A DNA stretch of 39,976 nucleotides from Desulfobacterales bacterium (GTDB lineage Bacteria; Desulfobacterota; Desulfobacteria; Desulfobacterales; UBA11574): positions 1 through 39,976 of the forward strand of contig JAJDND010000027.1 in assembly GCA_022340885.1 (NCBI GenBank). Direction: 5' to 3'. The notes under the pieces were generated by a model. The model was not told the origin of the DNA. It did no database searches and saw only the letters and a list, made by a program, of their open reading frames with translations. The position numbers and the translations under genes were made by a program. Below, one piece after another: positions 16,471 through 25,153 of the stretch; within the stretch, counting starts at the first letter, position 1, and every line of letters begins with the position of its first letter.

Positions 16471-17075
16471 TTCTTTCCATGTGTCTCTTTTCGTTCCTTG
16501 TCGTGATTATTTTCAGTTTCGCGTTCGGAACGGATCTGCAAGTTTATAACGGGATGGTTCCCGGGATCCTGTGGGTAGCGTTCATTTTTTCCGGCCTGTT
16601 GGGATTGAATCGTTCTTTCGGGACAGAACGGGATAAAGGAACACTTTCAGGCTTGCTGTTATGTCCGGTGGCGCCATGGGAAATCTTTCTGGCCAAAATG
16701 ATCGGGACACTCATCTTCACCACGATTATGGAAATATTTACGTTTCTGGTGTTTATCATCCTGTATAATCAGAATGTATTGCCTTTTCTCGTGCCGCTGT
16801 CATTGGTTATTTTTTTAGGGACCTTGGGCTTTTCAATTGTCGGCACAATCTTTTCCGCCATGTCTTCCGCTACAAAGGCCAGAGACGTCATCCTTTCAAT
16901 CCTTGTGTTCCCGATTTCCGTACCGGTCATTATCGCGTCGGTTAAAGCCACCGGTTTGATTTTGGAAGGAAGATCGATACAGACCGTTTATGCCTGGCTC
17001 AAGATTCTGGTTGCCTTTGATATGGTATTTTTGCTGCTTGCATATTTAACTTTCAGTCATATTATGGAGGAGTAG
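16377..17075 (+). CDS. ccmB: Haem exporter membrane subunit CcmB
   Basis: This 232-residue integral membrane protein has six predicted helices and is the permease partner of CcmA. The N-terminal amphipathic part (ILWKDLLSELRSKELILSM), FGTERDKGTLSGLLLCPV and the Gly/Ser/Ala-rich later helices are CcmB hallmarks. The start at 16377 follows GAGGAAAAAAC and lies 94 bp before the ccmA stop. No later Met would keep the conserved N-terminus. The gene ends 2 bp before the ccmC start. Confidence 0.93.
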   Translation: MVPSNISASFVRKQQAILWKDLLSELRSKELILSMCLFSFLVVIIFSFAFGTDLQVYNGMVPGILWVAFIFSGLLGLNRSFGTERDKGTLSGLLLCPVAPWEIFLAKMIGTLIFTTIMEIFTFLVFIILYNQNVLPFLVPLSLVIFLGTLGFSIVGTIFSAMSSATKARDVILSILVFPISVPVIIASVKATGLILEGRSIQTVYAWLKILVAFDMVFLLLAYLTFSHIMEE

Positions 17076-17077
17076 CG

Positions 17078-17767
17078 TTGACCCCGAAACGAATAACAAA
17101 AATCATTTTTGAACTCTTTACATTTGTCATGATGCTTCTGGCGCTCTATGCCATATTCTTTTACGCACCCGTTGAAAAAACCATGGGACTGGTTCAAAAA
17201 ATCTTTTACATTCACGTGCCCGCTGCATTTATCGCTTTTTTGGCATTTTTCATAACATTTGCCGCCAGTATACTTTACCTTGTCAAAAAAGATAACCAAT
17301 GGGACTTGATCGCGCTGTGTTCCGCCGAAATCGGCATCATATTCTGCACAATCGTTTTGGTAACGGGACCCATATGGGCCAAACCCGTATGGAATGTATG
17401 GTGGACCTGGGACCCCAGGCTGACGACGACCTTGATCCTTTGGTTCATTTACGTGGCCTACCTGATGCTCAGAGGTGTCGTGGGTGAAAATAAGAAAGCC
17501 AACTTTTCTGCTGTTTTCGGAATAATCGGATTTGTCAATGTCCCACTGACCTTTTTTGCCATCAGGTTATGGAGAACCATACATCCTGTAATGATTACCT
17601 CGCGGGGCATAAATATCTCGGGTCCGATGAAAGATACGCTGGCATTGACGTTTTCAGCTTTTTGCCTGCTATTTATCTTCTTGCTTTTAACCCGAATGCG
17701 GTTGGAAAAGATGAAAAGGGCAACCGAAACCGTCATCGCAATGTTTGAAGAACGTCATCACTTTTAA
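17078..17767 (+). CDS. ccmC: Haem-handling protein CcmC (TTG start)
   Basis: This 229-residue membrane protein with six helices carries the haem-handling loop VWNVWWTWDPRLTTTLILW (about 104-122). Flanking histidines are HVPAA (about 46) and HPVM (about 169). CcmC loads haem onto CcmE. The start codon is TTG, chosen because GGAGG lies seven bases upstream and no ATG in frame precedes the first helix. It is tightly coupled to ccmB and followed 19 bp later by ccmD. Confidence 0.95.
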   Translation: MTPKRITKIIFELFTFVMMLLALYAIFFYAPVEKTMGLVQKIFYIHVPAAFIAFLAFFITFAASILYLVKKDNQWDLIALCSAEIGIIFCTIVLVTGPIWAKPVWNVWWTWDPRLTTTLILWFIYVAYLMLRGVVGENKKANFSAVFGIIGFVNVPLTFFAIRLWRTIHPVMITSRGINISGPMKDTLALTFSAFCLLFIFLLLTRMRLEKMKRATETVIAMFEERHHF

Positions 17768-17786
17768 AAACTGGAAGGACCAAATT

Positions 17787-17942
17787 ATGGAAAATGCAAT
17801 TTACCTTTTTTCAGCATTCAGCTTTACTTGGGGAATAATTTTCGTATATATCTTAAGCATGCTGAAAAGACAGAAAATGTTGGAAATCCGAATTGATAAG
17901 TTAAGAGGGATTTTGGGAAACGAACAGACGGAATCGTTATGA
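17787..17942 (+). CDS. ccmD: Small membrane protein CcmD
   Basis: This 51-residue protein, MENAIYLFSAFSFTWGIIFV followed by YILSMLKRQKMLEIRIDKL, has one membrane helix with Tyr near its end and then a basic cytoplasmic helix. This is the CcmD pattern. It helps release holo-CcmE from the CcmABC complex. An open frame extends upstream to 17745, but the ATG at 17787 has AAGGA nine bases before it and gives the normal CcmD size. Confidence 0.85.
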   Translation: MENAIYLFSAFSFTWGIIFVYILSMLKRQKMLEIRIDKLRGILGNEQTESL

Positions 17943-17981
17943 AATATCTCTCAAGCTATTAAAAAACAAAAAAAAGGAGCA

Positions 17982-18805
17982 ATGAATTCGACTTCAGAGA
18001 AAAAAAAGACAAGCTCTTCGCTAAATTGATTACAAAATATCCGATGCTGTTTAGAAAATGGGTCCGTCACTCAACATTTATAGAATTCTCCGATTCTCCA
18101 TGGACTCCTTTTGAAAAAGATATTTCAACATGCCGTCTGGCATTGGTGACCACCGGCGGCGTTCATCTTGCGTTACAAAAACCCTTTGATATGAAGGACC
18201 CCGCCGGGGACCCGACATTCAGAGAAATTCCGGCAGACGCACGGCCGGCAGATTTAAAAATTACGCATAATTATTACGACCATGCCGATGCCGATAAAGA
18301 TGTCAATATCATCTTCCCGATAGAGCGCGTTCAGGAACTGAGACAATCCAGTGAAATCGGTGACGTCAATCATCGGCACTTTTCTTTCATGGGGCACATT
18401 ATGAAACGTCACATTAATACACTTATGAAAGAGTCCGCCCCGCGGGTTGCTGCAGCCTTAAAATCGGATCACGTCGATATTGTCATTTTAACGCCTGCTT
18501 GAGGGATTTGTAATCAGTCCGTGGGACTGATCCAGCGAATTATCGAAGCAACAGGGATTGCCACCATTTCCATAAGCCTGTCCAAAAACATCAGTCAAAA
18601 GGTGCTGCCGCCCCGAGCCGTTTACACCGGTTTGCCACTGGGGCATCCACTCGGTTTTCCCGGGCAAACATTTCGTCAAAAACAAGTTCTGCGCCTGTTG
18701 TTAATATATTTGAAAAATCTGAATTCACCGGGTACCATTGCAGAACTTGATTTAACCGATAGCGGCGATGACTCGGTCGCCTGCGATATCTGTTCGTTGG
18801 GTTAG
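17982..18805 (+). CDS. GrdB-family selenoprotein (in-frame UGA, UxxC motif)
   Basis: A single frame runs through TGA at 18500-18502. Before it is RLALVTTGGVHL...PFDM.DP.GDP.FREIP...HNYYDH.DAD.D.NIIFPI.R...L; after it GICNQSVGLIQRIIEATGIATISISL and, near the end, SPGTIAELDL. This continuous reading matches the glycine/sarcosine/betaine reductase selenoprotein B (GrdB-like) family. UGA therefore most likely encodes selenocysteine, giving U-G-I-C at 159-162 from TTG 18026. A SECIS-like hairpin follows at once. The start is odd: the only ATG with a ribosome site (AAGGAGC, 17982) is in another frame. The coding frame upstream of 18026 still reads family-like NEFDFREKKDKLFAKLITKY. Either a base is missing after ATG, ribosomes slip on A8 (18000-18007), or TTG 18026 is used. 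It is 39 bp after ccmD, probably cotranscribed. Reaction unknown. Confidence 0.82.
18503..18531 (+). promoter_or_regulatory. Bacterial SECIS-like hairpin after UGA
   Basis: Directly downstream of the TGA at 18500, ATCAGTCC (18513-18520) pairs perfectly with GGACTGAT (18524-18531) around the loop GTG. The apical loop begins 18 bases after UGA and has G first. Both fit the published bacterial SECIS model (G among the first loop bases, about 16-37 nt from UGA). It lies wholly inside the coding sequence, as expected in bacteria. Confidence 0.8.
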
Positions 18806-19189
18806 CGAAAAATAATTTCTGCAGAGCATATCCGAAAAAACGGCCGCTTTATTTTGCCTGATGCTGCAAATGCGGCTCAACCCGTGACCCGAGTGACATG
18901 GTATGGCGCGTCAGCCTATGCCCGCCATTATGGTAAACGCCTCCTGACAGAGTCCGAATGGGCGTATGTGGTTTCAAAACACTTGATCTCAAGTAAAAAA
19001 GAGAATATTTTCTATCCGAGCATGGTGGCGGCCACATCCCAGCATCCCGGCCTGCCCTTTAAAAATTTCAGATATCCATGGGAAGCTTTCTCCAACGTCG
19101 GCTTCCGATGTGCCGCCAGCCCGGGAAACGAAAAACTGACCCGCCTTTGTTTGTCTCCCCTTCCATTACCCTTCTCAATGGCATCATAA
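18806..19189 (+). pseudogene. Remnant of a formylglycine-generating-enzyme-like (SUMF1/EgtB) gene
   Basis: The translated frame contains QPVTRVTWYGASAYARHYGKRLLTESEWAYV and, further on, YPWEAFSNVGFRCA. These are the middle (PV..V.W.DA..YA...GKRL.TE.EWEYA) and end (NVGFRCA) signatures of the FGE-sulfatase domain. The N-terminal half is missing, and the section between the two signatures is far shorter than in a full domain, lacking the usual GN.WEW block. There is no ribosome site; the nominal TTG start at 18854 has family-like sequence before it, back to the stop of the selenoprotein. This is most simply a decaying fragment. Confidence 0.65.
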
Positions 19190-19219
19190 TTTTTAGCCTT
19201 GATCTTGACAACCTTTTAA

Positions 19220-19242
19220 AATGTACCACTTTGTGCTAAATT
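19220..19242. promoter_or_regulatory. Operator-like motif upstream of the TPR-copA unit
   Basis: It contains ACCACTTTGTGC, sharing CCACTTTGTG and about 18 of 23 bases with the palindrome at 6475-6497. A TTGACA at 19205-19210 lies just upstream, but no good -10 follows at 17-18 bases. It lies 92 bp before the TPR gene start. Confidence 0.4.
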
Positions 19243-19333
19243 AAATTTCAAAGATAAATGATTGATAGGGCATTTCCAGAGCTTAGATAAATGCTTTCAG
19301 CGAGTCTTTGCCCGGGGAAGATGAGGGGGGGTC

Positions 19334-20080
19334 ATGAAAAGACTATTAACGGCCATTGCTGTTTTGGCCTGTTATGGCGCGGTGCAGGCCTGGGGATATA
19401 ATGCCCAGCATTTTTTTAAACTGGGTATGGACAGCGATCTAGCAAACACGAAAATTAACTATTTTACTAGGGCCATTGAACTGAAACCTGCATTGTCCGC
19501 CGCCTATGAAGAACGGGGGATGCTCTATTATTTTCAGGAGCATTACACGAAAACGATTCGAGATTTTAAGAAGGTTACCAAGTTGAGCCCTGACAATGCA
19601 TATGGCTACACCATGCTGGGAATGGCATATTTTAAAAAAAAAGATTATAAGGTTGCGGTATCCAACTTGACACGAGCCATTGAATTAAAACCTGAGGTCG
19701 CTAAACCTTATGTCTATCGCGCGGAGGCATATCGTCTGATGGGGATGTTGGACCTTGCAGTTCAAGATGCCACCCGGGCCATCGAAATCGGCGGTAAAAA
19801 ACGGGTCATTGGCAGAGCGTATTCGACACGATCCAAGGCTTACAAGACACTTGGGGAAAAGGAAAGGGCCGAGGCCGATTTAAAAAAAGCGGTGAACATG
19901 GATCCGGCATATGATATTTATAAATACTTTACCACCACCGAATACCTTGCAGATTCCGCCGGTCGGTCAGGCAGCGTGATGAGCATCGGATGGATGGGGG
20001 CTGCCGGCATGATTGCCATTGCGTTTGTGCTGATTTTTAAATTGGTGCTGCCACCGCCAAGAAAAGATAAGGATTCCTGA
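19334..20080 (+). CDS. TPR protein with signal peptide and C-terminal membrane anchor
   Basis: This 248-residue protein has a signal peptide (about 1-19). About four TPR repeats follow ([90 protein letters not shown]). A C-terminal membrane helix (about 218-238) and a short basic tail close it. The repeats would face the periplasm. GAGGGGGG precedes the start. It is 34 bp upstream of the second copA and is clearly paralogous along its whole length to the gene at 23020-23751, which lies on the other side of copA. It is likely an assembly or scaffolding partner for a membrane or periplasmic system; the partner is unknown. Confidence 0.8.
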   Translation: MKRLLTAIAVLACYGAVQAWGYNAQHFFKLGMDSDLANTKINYFTRAIELKPALSAAYEERGMLYYFQEHYTKTIRDFKKVTKLSPDNAYGYTMLGMAYFKKKDYKVAVSNLTRAIELKPEVAKPYVYRAEAYRLMGMLDLAVQDATRAIEIGGKKRVIGRAYSTRSKAYKTLGEKERAEADLKKAVNMDPAYDIYKYFTTTEYLADSAGRSGSVMSIGWMGAAGMIAIAFVLIFKLVLPPPRKDKDS

Positions 20081-20114
20081 CAATTCGTTTCCTCGGCATA
20101 CATGTAAATTTTTT

Positions 20115-22580
20115 ATGGAGGCTAAAGATCTCGTGGCCGAACAAACCATTACGTTGCCGGTAACCGGGATGACCTGCGCCAATTGCGCGGCTAACATCGA
20201 GAGAGGGTTAACAAAACTCGAAGGGGTTCAAACCACGAATGTCAATTTTACGACTGAACAGGCGGCTGTCGCATTTGATCCAAAACAGCTTCATGTCAAA
20301 GACCTCGTTCAAAACATTCAAGGCTCGGGCTACGCCGTTGCCACCGCCACAGCAGAATTTCCGGTAACCGGAATGACCTGCGCAAACTGTGCGGCTAACA
20401 TCGAAAGGGCCTTAAACAAAAAAGTTTCCGGTGTGGTTCAGGCCGCCGTGAATTTTGCCACGGAACGGGTATCCGTGGAATATATCCCCGGGGTTTCCAG
20501 CATCGACGATATTGTATCGGCCGTTGAAAAGGCCGGTTACGGCGCCATACTTCCGGATGATGCCGCGGAATCCGAAGATGCGGAACAAATCGTACACCGG
20601 GCCGAAATCCAAGATCAGACCCGTAAGTTTATCGTCGGTGTGGTGTTTTCCCTGCCCTTGTTTATCATGAGCATGATGCGGGATTTCGGCCTTATCGGCG
20701 CCTGGAGCCATGCGCTTTGGGTGAACTGGTTTTTTCTGGGTCTTGCCACACCGGTGCAATTCTACACCGGGTGGGATTATTATGTAAATGGATTTAAAAG
20801 CCTTAAAAATATGAGCGCCAATATGGATGTTCTCGTGGCCATGGGTTCATCCATTGCATACTTTTATTCGATATCGGTTCTTTTTTTCCCGATATTCGGG
20901 GAACATGTCTATTTCGAGACCTCGGCGGTCATCATTACCCTGATCAAGATGGGAAAAATGCTCGAAGTCCGAACCAAAGGCAAAACCGGCGGCGCCATCA
21001 GAAAACTGATCGGACTCCAGCCCAAAACAGCAACCATTGTTCAAAACGGCAAAGAGCAAGAAATTCCTTTATCCCGGGTTCGGCTGGGCGACCGGGTGAT
21101 CGTTCGGCCGGGCGAGCGGATTCCTGTGGACGGCATTATTTACGAAGGTGAATCTTCGGTGGACGAGTCGATGCTCAGCGGCGAACCGATTCCGGTGGAC
21201 AAGCATCTCCGGGATCTTGTTGTCGGCGGTACCATCAACGGTGAGGGACTGTTAAAGTTTGAGGCCACCCGAGTTGGAAAGGAAACCGCCCTGGCACAGA
21301 TCATCAAACTGGTACAGGAAGCCCAGGGGAGCAAAGCCCCCATCCAGGCCGTCGCAGACCGGGTGGCGGCTGTCTTTGTTCCCGGTGTGATTGCCATCGC
21401 CTTTATTACCTTTGGATTATGGTGGGGCATTACCGGAGAATTCGTGCCGGCGATGATCCGCCTGGTGGCGGTGCTGGTCATCGCATGTCCCTGCGCCCTC
21501 GGTCTTGCGACACCCTCGGCAATTATGGCAGGAACAGGCAAAGGCGCCGAAAAAGGGGTTCTCTTTAAAAGAAGCGAAGCCCTTGAAACCGCAACGAAGC
21601 TTAACACCATCGTGCTCGACAAGACCGGAACCATTACCATGGGTAAGCCTGCCGTGGTCGATATTGTCCCCTTAGATGCCGCTCTTGAAAACAACGATCA
21701 GGTATTGAGGATCGCGGCTTCCGTGGAGCAGGGTTCGGAACACCCCTTGGGAAAAGCCATCGTTAAAGAAGCAATAACAAGGGGCATCGATCTTTGGGAA
21801 CCTGAAAATTTCAGGGCACTGCGAGGTTTCGGCGTCGAAGCCAAAATCCAGGGTGAATGGGTAAAAATGGGAAAACCCAAGTGGTTCCACGCGTCAGACA
21901 TCGATATGGAACCTGCCCAAAAAACCATCGATGCACTCCAGGCACAGGGAAAAACGGTGATGATTCTGGTAAAGGAAGATCAATTGTGCGGCCTTGTCGC
22001 GGTGTCGGACACGCTGAAACCGGAATCAAAAGAGGCTGTTGAACAGCTCCATGCACAACACCTCAAAGTGGTCATGCTCACCGGAGACAACTACCAGACC
22101 GCCCGGGCCATTGCCTCGGAAGTCAACATCGATGAAATTTTCGCCGAGGTCCGTCCTGAAGAAAAGTCATCCAAAATCAAAGCGCTTCAGGAAAATGGCG
22201 AAAAAACCGGCATGGTGGGAGACGGGATCAACGATGCGCCGGCCTTGGCTCAGGCGGATATTGGAATGGCCATCGGAACCGGAACGGATGTTGCCATCGA
22301 AACCGGAGATGTCATCTTGTCCGGCGGGAGTTTGACCGGCGTATCCAGGGCCATCCGAATCAGTCGCGCAACCATGGCCACCATCAGGCAGAACCTGTTT
22401 TTTGCATTTATTTACAACATCGTCCTTATTCCCGTTGCCGCCGGTATTCTTGCACCTTTTCCTGATGTTCCGTTTTTTTTAAAGCAGCTTCACCCTATAT
22501 TGGCGGCACTGGCCATGTCTTTCAGCAGCATCTCGGTGGTTTCCAACAGTCTTCGATTGTATCGTGCAGACATACAATAG
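20115..22580 (+). CDS. copA: Cu(I) P-type ATPase CopA, second copy
   Basis: This is an 821-residue copper exporter. Two HMA domains each carry [13 protein letters not shown] (about 17-29 and 83-95). The core has IACPCALG (near 458), DKTGTIT (near 501), SEHPLGKA and GDGINDAP. Unlike the copy at 3113-5980 it lacks YHS domains and has the usual CopA length. Some CopA-like pumps supply copper to oxidases rather than detoxify; which role applies here cannot be read. The start may be ATG 20115 or the in-frame GTG at 20133. GGAGG at 20117-20121 would serve the GTG at a spacing of 11, and homology begins soon after. Confidence 0.95.
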   Translation: MEAKDLVAEQTITLPVTGMTCANCAANIERGLTKLEGVQTTNVNFTTEQAAVAFDPKQLHVKDLVQNIQGSGYAVATATAEFPVTGMTCANCAANIERALNKKVSGVVQAAVNFATERVSVEYIPGVSSIDDIVSAVEKAGYGAILPDDAAESEDAEQIVHRAEIQDQTRKFIVGVVFSLPLFIMSMMRDFGLIGAWSHALWVNWFFLGLATPVQFYTGWDYYVNGFKSLKNMSANMDVLVAMGSSIAYFYSISVLFFPIFGEHVYFETSAVIITLIKMGKMLEVRTKGKTGGAIRKLIGLQPKTATIVQNGKEQEIPLSRVRLGDRVIVRPGERIPVDGIIYEGESSVDESMLSGEPIPVDKHLRDLVVGGTINGEGLLKFEATRVGKETALAQIIKLVQEAQGSKAPIQAVADRVAAVFVPGVIAIAFITFGLWWGITGEFVPAMIRLVAVLVIACPCALGLATPSAIMAGTGKGAEKGVLFKRSEALETATKLNTIVLDKTGTITMGKPAVVDIVPLDAALENNDQVLRIAASVEQGSEHPLGKAIVKEAITRGIDLWEPENFRALRGFGVEAKIQGEWVKMGKPKWFHASDIDMEPAQKTIDALQAQGKTVMILVKEDQLCGLVAVSDTLKPESKEAVEQLHAQHLKVVMLTGDNYQTARAIASEVNIDEIFAEVRPEEKSSKIKALQENGEKTGMVGDGINDAPALAQADIGMAIGTGTDVAIETGDVILSGGSLTGVSRAIRISRATMATIRQNLFFAFIYNIVLIPVAAGILAPFPDVPFFLKQLHPILAALAMSFSSISVVSNSLRLYRADIQ

Positions 22581-22735
22581 CGCGGAAGTATCGTCAAAAT
22601 TCTTTACAAATTGTAAAATAGTTGTATCACATTTTTGCAGATACACTTTTTCACATCCTGAATTCTCGACCATTCACAAAAACAACCGGTTGAATCGATG
22701 AATAAAATAAAATTAGGTTTTCGCCGACTTCTTTT

Positions 22736-22751
22736 TGGAACGAAATTTGCT
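22736..22751 (+). promoter_or_regulatory. Sigma-54 promoter upstream of the second TPR gene
   Basis: TGGAACGAAATTTGCT matches TGGCACG-N4-TTGCT at all but one defined base, with GG-N10-GC spacing. Predicted initiation is near 22763, leaving a leader of about 257 bases before the gene at 23020. The leader contains a perfect 7-bp hairpin (GCGGATC with its complement, 22881-22900). I see no gene between 22581 and 23019. Confidence 0.7.
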
Positions 22752-22880
22752 ACTGCTATAATTAACGGTGATTATCGATGCGCCCTGGAAAAACATCGAT
22801 AAAAATGCAATGTTAAATGTTGCAATCCGGAAACCATGCCATATTTTATGGGAAAGTGGAAATGAATGTCTGATGCGCTA

Positions 22881-22900
22881 GCGGATCGACAGTGATCCGC
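22881..22900. other. Hairpin in long leader of the second TPR gene
   Basis: GCGGATC and GATCCGC form a perfect 7-bp stem with a 6-base loop. No T-run follows, so it is not a typical terminator. It could be a leader structure or an operator. Confidence 0.4.
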
Positions 22901-23019
22901 ATACTCCAACTTACCTTTTAATGAACCCATCCAAAAACACTGCTGACCGTGTCAAGGTATTAAATTAGGCATTTAGTAAGTACAATTTTGAAAGAATACT
23001 TTAGAAAAGAGATAAGAAT

Positions 23020-23751
23020 ATGAAAAAAATAACCATCTGCTTGCTTACACTTTTGATGACAGTCTTGTGGTCCAAACAGGTGCCCCAGGCCTATGCTTTT
23101 GAAGGCAGCGCCGCCCATTATTTCAACCTGGGAATGAAAACCTCATTTGCCTATAAAAAAATCATTTATTTCACCAAGGCCCTGGAGTTGAATCCTCATT
23201 TTGCGCAGGCCTACGAAGAACGCGGGCTGAATTATTATTTTCAGGAAAAATGGGACAAGGTCATCCATGATTTTACCCAGTATATCCACCTGGTTCCCAA
23301 TAAAGCCAATGCCTACCAGATGCTGGGGATGGGGTATCTCAAAATCGGCAACTACCAAAAAGCTATTGTCAATTTCGACAAAGCCCTCGAGTTGAAACCG
23401 GAAATGGCGTCCGTGCTCAGCTACCGGGCGGAAGCGTTCCGATTGAACGGTCAACTGGATGAAGCGATTCAGGATGCCACCAAGGCCATCGCCCTCGAAA
23501 GCGATCAGCGTATATTGGCCGATGTGTACAGAACCCGAGGCAAAGCATACCAGACATTAGGCAAAAAGAAATTGGCCAACGCCGATTTTAACAAAGCAAC
23601 CGAAATCGACCCGCGATATGTTCTTTACCGTTATGTATCCAGCTATGCAAGCCTCGAAGATATGAGAAAAGCCGGATTGATCGGCATGATCGGGATTGCG
23701 TTTATCTATATCTTCGGCCTGAAATTAAAGCCTCCCGAAAAGGACAGATAA
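23020..23751 (+). CDS. TPR protein, paralogue of the gene at 19334
   Basis: This 243-residue protein has the same architecture as the protein at 19334: signal peptide (about 1-27), four TPR-like repeats, one C-terminal membrane helix and a basic tail (KPPEKDR). Shared stretches include YEERGLNYYFQE, YQMLGMGYLK, ALELKPE, YRAEAFR and QDATKAIAL. The two genes flank copA, which points to a local duplication. Its own sigma-54-type promoter suggests that it is regulated apart from the first copy. Function is unknown. Confidence 0.8.
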   Translation: MKKITICLLTLLMTVLWSKQVPQAYAFEGSAAHYFNLGMKTSFAYKKIIYFTKALELNPHFAQAYEERGLNYYFQEKWDKVIHDFTQYIHLVPNKANAYQMLGMGYLKIGNYQKAIVNFDKALELKPEMASVLSYRAEAFRLNGQLDEAIQDATKAIALESDQRILADVYRTRGKAYQTLGKKKLANADFNKATEIDPRYVLYRYVSSYASLEDMRKAGLIGMIGIAFIYIFGLKLKPPEKDR

Positions 23752-23771
23752 TACCATATTTACACACATGC

Positions 23772-25058
23772 CTATCTGAGAAAAAACGAACAGGCGAGAA
23801 CCGCAAAGATCACCGCGGCGACATCCGCCGTCAATCCTACAGCCAGCGAGTGTCGAATACGACGGACCTGCACGGCACCGAAATAGACAGCCATAACATA
23901 GAAAGTCGTTTCAGTGGACCCCTGAAGTGTTGAAACCAGGTAGCCCGTGTAGCTGTCGGGACCAATACTTGGATCATTGATGATGGAAGCGAGGATGCCG
24001 TATGCCCCTGAACCGGAAAAGGGCCGCATCAATGCCATAGGAAGGGCCTCAGCCGGCAGGCCGAAACGACCGGTAACGCCGCCCAGCATGCCCGCAACGG
24101 CCTTCATGGCGCCGCTGGCCCTGAGCATGTCCACTGCCACCAGTATGGCGACCAGATATGGAATAATCCGAACAGCCACCTTAAATCCATCCTTGGCGCC
24201 TTCAACAAACACCTCATAAACACGCACACGCCGCACCAGACCGAAACCTAAAAACCCGACCATGAGCGCCGGCAGAATCCACGGGGATACCGAACGCCCG
24301 TAAACTACAGCAACGGGTATCAATGCCACCAGAGATGCGAGCGCCAGGAGGCTGGCCCATATCGGATAACCGTCGGCCGCCTCATTTAAAGGCATATCTT
24401 CTTTATTTTCCAAAGGTGTTTTCAAAACAGTATCACCCGTAACCGGTTTAAGAGGCACAAATCTCTGGTATGTTTTGGCGGCAATAACGGCAACAATGGT
24501 GGAACCGATGGTAGCAAATAACGTGGTCGGTAAAATGGCCGCCGGATCGGATGAGCCGGCAGCCGCACGAAGGGCGATCACGCCGGTGGGTAACAGGGTT
24601 ACGCTGGACGTGTTGATGGCCAAAAACAATGCCATGGCATCGGTGGCTGTACCGCGCTGCGGATTCAGCTTGTCAAGTTCCTGCATGGCCCGGATGCCGA
24701 AGGGTGTAGCGGCATTGCCGAGCCCCAGCATATTGGCGGAAAGATTCAGGATCATCGCCCCCATGGCCGGATGGTCTGACGGAACATCGGGAAACAGCCT
24801 CACCATCAATGGACGGATCAGTCGTGCCAAAATAGTGAGCATGCCGCCGGCTTCAGCCACTTTCATCAATCCCAAAAACAGGGCCATCACCCCCACCAGA
24901 CCGATCGCCAGCTCCACGGAACCGCCGGCTGATTTGATCATCGCGGCAGAGAGCGCGGCCATGGGCGACGGAACCCCCTGGACCGGCGCAGAGAAAATTT
25001 GCTGCCAGCCTGAAAAGCAGAATGCGCACAGCACCATCAGGATGAAGACGACGTTCAT
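23772..25058 (-). CDS. SpmA-SpmB-type fused nucleoside-recognition (Gate) membrane protein
   Basis: This 428-residue polytopic protein has two Gate (nucleoside recognition) domains. The first half reads like SpmA (GLVGVMALFLGLMKVAEAGG, GNAATPFGIRAMQEL, FLAINTSSVTLLPTGVIALRA). The second half reads like SpmB (PALMVGFLGFGL, EVFVEGAKDGFKVAVRIIPYLVAIL, GSTETTFYVMAVYFGAV). In Bacillus the separate proteins affect spore core dehydration; non-sporulating bacteria carry fused versions of unknown substrate. The ATG has only a weak GGA upstream. It stands alone, converging with the TPR gene. Confidence 0.82.
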   Translation of the reverse strand: MNVVFILMVLCAFCFSGWQQIFSAPVQGVPSPMAALSAAMIKSAGGSVELAIGLVGVMALFLGLMKVAEAGGMLTILARLIRPLMVRLFPDVPSDHPAMGAMILNLSANMLGLGNAATPFGIRAMQELDKLNPQRGTATDAMALFLAINTSSVTLLPTGVIALRAAAGSSDPAAILPTTLFATIGSTIVAVIAAKTYQRFVPLKPVTGDTVLKTPLENKEDMPLNEAADGYPIWASLLALASLVALIPVAVVYGRSVSPWILPALMVGFLGFGLVRRVRVYEVFVEGAKDGFKVAVRIIPYLVAILVAVDMLRASGAMKAVAGMLGGVTGRFGLPAEALPMALMRPFSGSGAYGILASIINDPSIGPDSYTGYLVSTLQGSTETTFYVMAVYFGAVQVRRIRHSLAVGLTADVAAVIFAVLACSFFLR

Positions 25059-25153
25059 GGTGACGATTCCATATCATCATGACGAATTCCTGGCAAGACG
25101 TTAAAAAAAGAACGACATTCGATACACTCTCAGGATACTGTTTGAAACATTAG

